Source of the DNA: Liolophura sinensis
Lineage: Eukaryota > Mollusca > Polyplacophora > Chitonida > Chitonidae
NCBI RefSeq assembly: GCF_032854445.1
Contig: NC_088304.1
Coordinates: 8,257,704 to 8,321,703 of the forward strand
Direction of reading: 5' to 3'
Length of the DNA stretch: 64,000 bases
The position numbers and the translations under genes are program-made. Of this stretch, positions 13,001-22,000 are shown in pieces. The notes beneath the pieces were generated by a model. That model was not told the DNA's origin. It ran no database searches and saw only the letters and a list, made by a program, of their open reading frames with translations. Every line of letters starts with the position of its first letter. Positions within the stretch are counted from its first letter, which is position 1.

Positions 13001-16000
13001 CAGAACCTTCAATTTTTTTCTAGATATGGTCCTGTCATGAGTTGTTTGTTAGACAAACACATAATGAATACATGTGTATAAATGTACATTGTGGTTTTCT
13101 GTTTTCTCAGCTATGTGTTCTGGATTGGAGACCTGAACTTTAGACTGGATGATCTCAAGAATGAGGAGGTCATGGAGTGCATTAAGAAGAGAGAATATAG
13201 CAAACTATGGCCTTACGATCAGGTGAGACATTGAGAGGTGTGTTAAGGGGAGCGAGTATAGCAAACTATGGCCTGACTATCAGGTGAGACATTGTGAGGT
13301 GTGTTGAGTGGAGAGAGTAAAGCCAACTGTGGCCTTACGATCAGGTGAGACATTGAGAGGTGTGTTAAGGGGAGAGTGTATAGCAAACTGTGGCCTTATG
13401 ATCTGATGAGACACTGTGAGGTGTGTTGAGGGGAGAGAGTACAGCCAACTGTGGCCTTATGATCAGGTGAGACATTGAGAGGTGTGATGAGGGGAGAGAG
13501 TATACCAGAGTGTGGCCTTATGATCAGATGAGACATTGTGAGGTGTGATGAGGGGAGAGAGTATGGCAGACTGTGGCCTTATGATCAGGTGAGACATTGA
13601 GAGGTTTGTTGAGGGGAGAGAGTAAAGCCAACTGTGGCCTTACAATCAGGTGAGACATTATGAGGTGTGTTAAGGGGAGAGAGTATAGCAAACTGTGGCC
13701 TTACGATCAGATGAGACATTGTGAGGTGTGTTAAGGGGAGAGAGTATAGCAAACTATGGCCTTATGATCTGATGAGACACTGTGAGGTGTGTTGAGGGGA
13801 GAGAGTACAGCCAACTGTGGCCTTATGATCAGGTGAGACATTGAGAGGTGTGATGTGGGGAGAGAGTACAGCCAACTGTGGCCTTATGATCAGATGAGAC
13901 GTGAGGTGTGATGAGGGGAGAGAGTATGGTAGACTGTGGCCTTATGATCAGATGAGACATTGTGAGGTGTGATGAGGGGAGAGAGTACAGCCAACTGTGG
14001 CCTTACGATCAGGTGAGACATTGAGATGTGTGTTGGAAGAGAGTATTTCAAACTGTGGCCTTGTGATCAGGTGAGACATTATGAGGTGAGTTGGGAGAGA
14101 GTACAGCCAACTGTGGCCTTATGATCAGGTGAGACCTTGAGAGGTGTGTTGAGGGAAGAGAGTATAGCAAACTGTGGCCTTATGATCAGGTGAGACATTA
14201 TGAGGTGTGTTAAGGGGAGAGAGTATAGGAAACTATGACCTTATGATCTCTTGAGACATTGAGGTGTGTTGAGGGGAGAGAGTATAGCACACTGTGGCCT
14301 TATGATCAGGTGAGACATGCTTCTCTCTTGTGTGTTACCGGCTTTATTTCTTATTTGTATAATTTCCTACATACCTTTGTCTTCGGGAGTTAGTGTTAAA
14401 CGTTGTTGTGGAAATAGATCTTGCGATTATCGACTTGAAACGCCCTTTACGGACTACGAATGGTATAGGAATGTCTGACTTGACGCTTGTATTATGAGGT
14501 GTGTTGGGAGAGAGTATAGCAAACTGTGGCCTTACGATCAGGTGAGACATTGTGAGGTCTATAGAGAGTAGAAATTACAATTACCTACTGCCTTATGATC
14601 AGGGCAGACATTGCGAGGTGTATAGAGAGTAGAGATTACAGTTACCTACCACCTTATGATCAGGTGAGACATTGTGAGGTGTATTGAGGGGAGAGATGAC
14701 TTACCTGTGGCCTTACAATCAGGTAAGACATTGCGAGACTTATTGAGAGTAGAAATTACAGAAGCCTGTGGCTTTTTGAGCAGGTGAGACATTTTATGGT
14801 ATGCTGTTTGTTAACGACTTCAGAACAGTATGAGCACCTGTTGTAATGTGCCCACTGTGAGAACACACATGTAAGCCTACCTAAAAGTTTGCATAAATTT
14901 ATGCTGAACGCTTGAATCTAGTTACATCTATTAACCTGAATTCCTCCAATGCATCAAGATACTGCTTGAGACAGTTTTGTTGTGTTTTCAATTTTGCAGC
15001 TGAATAAGAGTCGTGAAGATGGGGTGATTTTTCTTGACTTTGATGAGGGCCCTCTTGACTTCCCACCCACATACAAGTTTGATCTGGGAACCGATACCTA
15101 CGACACTTCAAAGTGAGTTTTGTTAAGGTGCTTAGCTTGAAATTGCGCGATCACATGAACTTTGGGATCAATGCCATTCTTGGACAGGGAGTTTTCAGTA
15201 GTTTCATGATGCCTCCTCTCATAATTCACTCCCCCTGGCCCTGCGCAGTGTCCCCTCACCATTATGCTGTGAAATATGCTTGAGCACAGCATAAAACACA
15301 AATCTATGAAATAAAGTATAAATAATATATTCATAGCAGCAAGATACTGTTATGTGTTACTGTACTTTTAGTTACAGCATGAAGGTACATGTACAGTTAT
15401 GTGTTACTGTACATGTAGTTACAGCATGAGGGCATGCTGGCTTCCTCTCCGGCCGTACATGGGAAGGGCTGCCAGCAACCAGCTGATGGTCGTGGATTTC
15501 CCCCAGGCTCTGCCTATTTTCCCACCACCATAATGCTGGCCACTGTCGTTTGAGCGAAATATTCTTGAGAATGGCAAAAACACCAATGAAATAAATAAAA
15601 AAATAAATACAGCGTGAGGGTACAGTTATGTCTAACTGTAGCATGAAGTTACTGTTGTGTGTTAGTGTAGTTACAGCATGAAAGTACTGGTATGTGTTAA
15701 TGTAGTTACAGCATGGAGGTACTGTTATGTGGAGGTACTGTTATGTGTTAGTGTTGTTACAGCATGGAGGTTCTGTTATGTGTTAGTGTAGTTACAGCAT
15801 GGAGGTACTATTATGTGTTAGTGTAGTTACAGCATGGAGGTACTGTTATGTGTTAGTGTAGTTACAGCATGAAGGTACTGTTATGTGTTAATGTAGTTAC
15901 AGCATGGAGGTACTGTTATGTGTAAATGTAGTTACAGCATGGAGGTTCTGTTATGTGTTAGTGTAGTTACAGCATGGAGGTACTGTTATGTGTTAGTGTA

Positions 16001-19000
16001 GTTACAGCATGAAGGTACTGTTATGTGTTAATGTAGTTCCAGCATGGAGGTACTGTTATGTGTAAATGTAGTTACAGCATGGAGGTTCTGTTATGTGTTA
16101 GTGTAGTTATAGCATGGATGTACTGTTATATGTTAACATAGTTACAGCATGGCGGTACTGTTATGTGTTTGTGTAGTTACAGCATGGAGGTACTGTTATG
16201 TGTTAGTATGCTGTTGTATGTTTGTGTAGTTACAGCATGGAGGTACTGTGATGTGTTAATGTAGTTACAGCATGGAGGTACTGTTATAAGTTAGTGTAGT
16301 TACAGCATGGAGGTACTGTTATGTGTTAACGTAGTTACAGCTTGGAGGTACTGTTATATGTTAGTATGCTGTGATGTGTTAGTGTAGTTACAGCATGGAG
16401 GTACTGTTATGTGTTAGTGTACTGTTGTATGTTTGTGTGGTTACAGCATGGAGGTACTGTGATGTGTTAGTATAGTTACAGCATGGAGGTACTGTTATGT
16501 GTTAATGTAGTTACAGCATGGAGGTACTGTTATGTGTTAATGTAGTTACAGCATGGAGGTACTGTTATGTGTTAGTGTTGTTACAGCATGGAGCTACTGG
16601 TATGTGTTAGTGTACTGGTATGTGTTAGTGTGGTTACAGCATGGAGGTACTGTTATGTGTTAATGTAGTTACAGCATGGAGGTACTGTTATGTGTTAGTG
16701 TTGTTACAGCATGATGGTACTATTATGTGTTAGTGTTGTCACAGCATTGAGGTACTGTTATGTGTTAGTGTACTGTTATGTGTTAGTGTTGTTACACCAT
16801 GGCGGTACTGTTATGTGTTAGTGTACTGTTATGTGTAAGTGTAGTTACAGTATGGAAGTACTGTTATGTGTAAGTGTAGTTACAGCATGGAGGTACTGTT
16901 ATGTGTTAATGTAGTTACAGCATGGAGGTACTGTTATGTCTGTGTATGGCTGTGTATAGCAAACATATTTTATTTCTGTTCCTATTAATCAATGTCAAAA
17001 TGTTGTCAAAATTAGGAATGTTTAGTGAAATTATATAACAAAACTATAAATACTCAAGGCAGTTTCACAACAAGCTGATATTCAACACAAGTAGTAATTC
17101 TCCCCTATATTTGTGTTGTAAAGTAAATACAACTTCTTTTGCAGAAAAAGTCGTAAGCCTGCTTGGTGTGATCGCATCCTGTGGATGGTTCATGAAGATG
17201 CCTTTGAAGGTATTGAGCTGGAAGCAAAGCAGTTGAATTACACCAGTCACACCTCCTACACCCTGAGTGACCACAAACCTGTTACTGCTCTCTTTGACAT
17301 AGTGGTGAGTCCCACAGCTGAGTTACACCAGTCACACCTACACCCTGAGTGACCACAAACCTGTCACTGTTCTCTTTGAGATAGTGGTGAGTCCCTCAGC
17401 TGAGTTACACCAGTTACACGTACACCCTGAGTCACCACAAACCTGTCTCTGCCCTCTTTGACACAGTGGTGAGTCTCACAGCTGAGTTACACCAGTCACA
17501 CCTACACCCTGAGTGACCACAAATCTGTCACTGCCCTCTTTGACACAGTGGTGAGTCCCACAGCTGAGTTACACCAGTCACACCTCCTACACCCTGAGTG
17601 ACCACAAACCTGTCACTGCCCTCTTTTACACAGTGGTGAGTCCCACAGCTGAATTACAGCAGTCACACCTACACCCTGAGTGACCACAAACCTGTCACTG
17701 CCCTCCTTGAGACAGTGGTGAGCCCCTCAGCTGAGTTACACTAGTCACACCTACACCGCGAGTGACCACATACCTGTCACTGCTCTCTTTGACATAGTGG
17801 TGAGCCCCTCAGCTGAGTTACACTAGTCACACCTACACCGCGAGTGACCACAAACCTGTCACTGCTCTCTTTGACATAGTGGTGAGTCCCACAGCTGAGT
17901 TACACTAGTTACACCTACACCCTGGGTCACCACAAACCTGTCACTGTCCTCTTTGACATAGTGGTGAGTCCCACAGCTGAGTTATACCAGTCACACCTCC
18001 TACACCCTGAGTGACCACAAACCTGTCACTGCTCTCTTGGAGATAGTGGTGAGTCCCACAGCTGAGTTACACTAGTCACACCTACACCCTGGGTCACCAC
18101 AAACCTGTCACTGCCCTCTTTGACATAGTGGTGAGTCCCACAGCTGAGTTACACTAGTTACACCTATACCCTGGGTCACCACAAACCTGTCACTGTCCTC
18201 TTTGACATGGTGGTGAGTCCCACAGCTGAGTTACACTAGTCACACTTCCTACACCCTGGGTCACCACAAACCTGTCACTGCACTCTTTGACATAGTGGTG
18301 AGTCCCACAGCTGAGCTACACTAGTTACACCTATACCCTGGGTCACCACAAACCTGTCACTGCCCTCTTTGACATAGTGGTGAGTCCCACAGCTGAGTTA
18401 CACCAGTCACTTCCTACAAACCTGTCACTGCACTCTTTGACATAGTGGTGAGTCACACAGCTGAGTTACACCAGTCACACCTCCTACACCCTGAGTGACC
18501 ACAAACCTGTCACTGCCCTCTTTGACACAGTGGTGAGTCCCACAGCTGAGTTATACCAGTCACACCTCCTACACCCTGAGTGACCACAAACCTGTCACTG
18601 CTCTCTTTGACATAGTGGTGAGTCCCACAGCTGAATTACAGCAGTCACACCTACACCCTGAGTGACCACAAACCTGTCACTGCTCTCTTTGAGATAATGG
18701 TGTGTCCCTCAGCTGAGTTACACTAGTTACACCTATACCCTGGGTCACCACTATCCTGTCACTGTTCTCTTTGACATAGTCGTGAGTCCCACAGCTGAGT
18801 TATACCAGTCACACCTCCTACACCCTGAGTGACCACAAACCTGTCACTGCTCTCTTGGAGATAGTGGTGAGTCCCACAGCTGAGTTACACTAGTCACACC
18901 TACACCCTGAGTGACCACAAACCTGTCACTGCCCTCCTTGAGACAGTGGTGAGCCCCTCAGCTGAGTTACACTAGTCACACCTACACCGCGAGTGACCAC

Positions 19001-22000
19001 ATACCTGTCACTGCTCTCTTTGACATAGTGGTGAGCCCCTCAGCTGAGTTACACTAGTCACACCTACACCGCAAGTGACCACAAACCTGTCACTGCTCTC
19101 TTTGACATAGTGGTGAGTCCCACAGCTGAGTTACACTAGTTACACCTACACCCTGGGTCACCACAAACCTGTCACTGTCCTCTTTGACATGGTGGTGAGT
19201 CCCACAGCTGAGTTACACCAGTCACACTTCCTACACCCTGGGTCACCACAAACCTGTCACTGCTCTCTTTGACATAGTGGTGAGCCCCTCAGCTGAGTTA
19301 CACCATTTACACCTACACCCTGGGTCACCACAAACCTGTCACTGCACTCTTTGACATAGTGGTGAGTCCCACAGCTAAGTTACACTAGTTACACCTATAC
19401 CCTGGGTCACCACAAACCTGTCACTGCTCTCTTTGACATAGTGGTGAGTCCCACAGCTGAGTTACACTAGTTACACCTATACCCTGGGTCACCACAAACC
19501 TGTCACTGTCCTCTTTGACATAGTGGTGAGTCCCACAGCTGAGTTACACCAGTCACACTTCCTACACCCTGGGTCACCACAAACCTGTCACTGCACTCTT
19601 TGACATAGTGGTGAGTCCCACAGCTGAGCTACACTAGTTACACCTATACCCTGGGTCACCACAAACCTGTCACTGCCCTCTTTGACATAGTGGTGAGTCC
19701 CACAGCTGAGTTACACCAGTCACTTCCTACAAACCTGTCACTGCACTCTTTGACATAGTGGTGAGTCCCACAGCTAAGTTACACTAGTTACACCTATACC
19801 CTGGGTCACCACAAACCTGTCACTGCTCTCTTTGACATAGTGGTGAGTCCCACAGCTGAGTTACACTAGTTACACCTATACCCTGGGTCACCACAAACCT
19901 GTCACTGTCCTCTTTGACATAGTGGTGAGTCCCACAGCTGAGTTACACCAGTCACACTTCCTACACCCTGGGTCACCACAAACCTGTCACTGCACTCTTT
20001 GACATAGTGGTGAGTCCCACAGCTGAGCTACACTAGTTACACCTATACCCTGGGTCACCACAAACCTGTCACTGCCCTCTTTGACATAGTGGTGAGTCCC
20101 ACAGCTGAGTTACACCAGTCACTTCCTACAAACCTGTCACTGCACTCTTTGACATAGTGGTGAGTCACACAGCTGAGTTACACCAGTCACACCTCCTACA
20201 CCCTGAGTGACCACAAACCTGTCACTGCCCTCTTTGACATAGTGGTGAGCCCCTCAGCTGAGTTACACTAGTCACACCTACACCGCGAGTGACCACAAAC
20301 CTGTCACTGCTCTCTTTGACATAGTGGTGAGTCCCACAGCTGAATTACAGCAGTCACACCTACACCCTGAGTGACCACAAACCTGTCACTGTCCTCTTTG
20401 ACATGGTGGTGAGTCCCACAGCTGAGTTACACCAGTCACACTTCCTACACCCTGGGTCACCACAAACCTGTCACTGCTCTCTTTGACATAGTGGTGAGTC
20501 CCTCAGCTGAGTTACACCATTTACACCTACACCCTGGGTCACCACAAACCTGTCACTGCACTCTTTGACATAGTGGTGAGTCCCACAGCTGAGTTACACT
20601 AGTTACACCTATACCCTGGGTCACCACAAACCTGTCACTGTCCTCTTTGACATAGTGGTGAGTCCCACAGCTGAGTTACACCAGTCACACTTCCTACACC
20701 CTGGGTCACCACAAACCTGTCACTGCACTCTTTGACATAGTGGTGAGTCCCACAGCTGAGCTACACTAGTTACACCTATACCCTGGGTCACCACAAACCT
20801 GTCACTGCCCTCTTTGACATAGTGGTGAGTCCCACAGCTGAGTTACACCAGTCACTTCCTACAAACCTGTCACTGCACTCTTTGACATAGTGGTGAGTCA
20901 CACAGCTGAGTTACACCAGTCACACCTCCTACACAGTTGAGTTACACCAGTCACACTTTAATTCTTTATTACAACATTCAACACAAGTTAAACAAATAAT
21001 TAAACATATTAGAATGTCTGAAATTTGTGTAGTGAGTTCATGACTACTTTTTGTTACCTTGAAGTTTTATGAAATCAACCAAATGTAGCCTACATTTGAA
21101 TAAGAGTTTAATCTATCAAACAGAAGGATGTGTAAACAGGGTATTATCCAAAAATTTTAATGAAAGTGTTCAAACGTCCCTTTTCGAGGCTATTTTGTTA
21201 TAGCAGAGTGTCCAGATTTCATTTTCTCCTATGTTAAAAGTGCTTAAAACAAGGTATCCAAATAGCACCACATTTCTGTTTCACGGGTAGCTGGCTAACC
21301 CTAGGTGTGTAAATCTTACAGATTGTTCTACTTCCTTATTTGAATGTTAGGTTTTGGCGCATCCCAGGCCATCGCCCGTCACCTTTGTACGAACAAGTCG
21401 GTGGTACAAGACATCAGATAACACAGTAACCTACAGAGTGGAGGCTGGTATGGCTGTCAGTGGCTGGGATTGGATTGGACTCTTCAGGGTATGGCCTCTA
21501 GATGGAAATACATCACTTAAAGGAAACATGAAAGGCTTCCTTTATATTTCATAGTACACAGTTAACATATATGATCTGGTCTAACATGTTACAGGACATT
21601 AAAACTTCTCAGCTACCTTCTGCTCAAGCTGGCTTCCTCTCCAGCTGTAGGTGAGAATGTCTGCCAGCAACCTGCAGATGGTAGTGGGTCTTCCCCGGGC
21701 TCTGCCTGGCTTATAATGCTTTCCACTATGATGCTGGCAGCCATCGTGTAAGTAAAGTATTCTTGAGTACGGAGTAAAACACCAATCAAATTAATAAATA
21801 AATCCCAGGAGGTCAGTCCAGAAATGAGCTGGATTTGAACCATGTTATTTAATTACAAGGTGCAATACTGCAACGTGCAATATTACCACAGCAATCATTA
21901 AAATAAGTGTGATTGCTTGGTACTACAACATGGGATAACTGGTGAATTTGTTTTCTCAATTAATGGTTTGTTTATACATTCAAAAGATCGAATGAAGATA

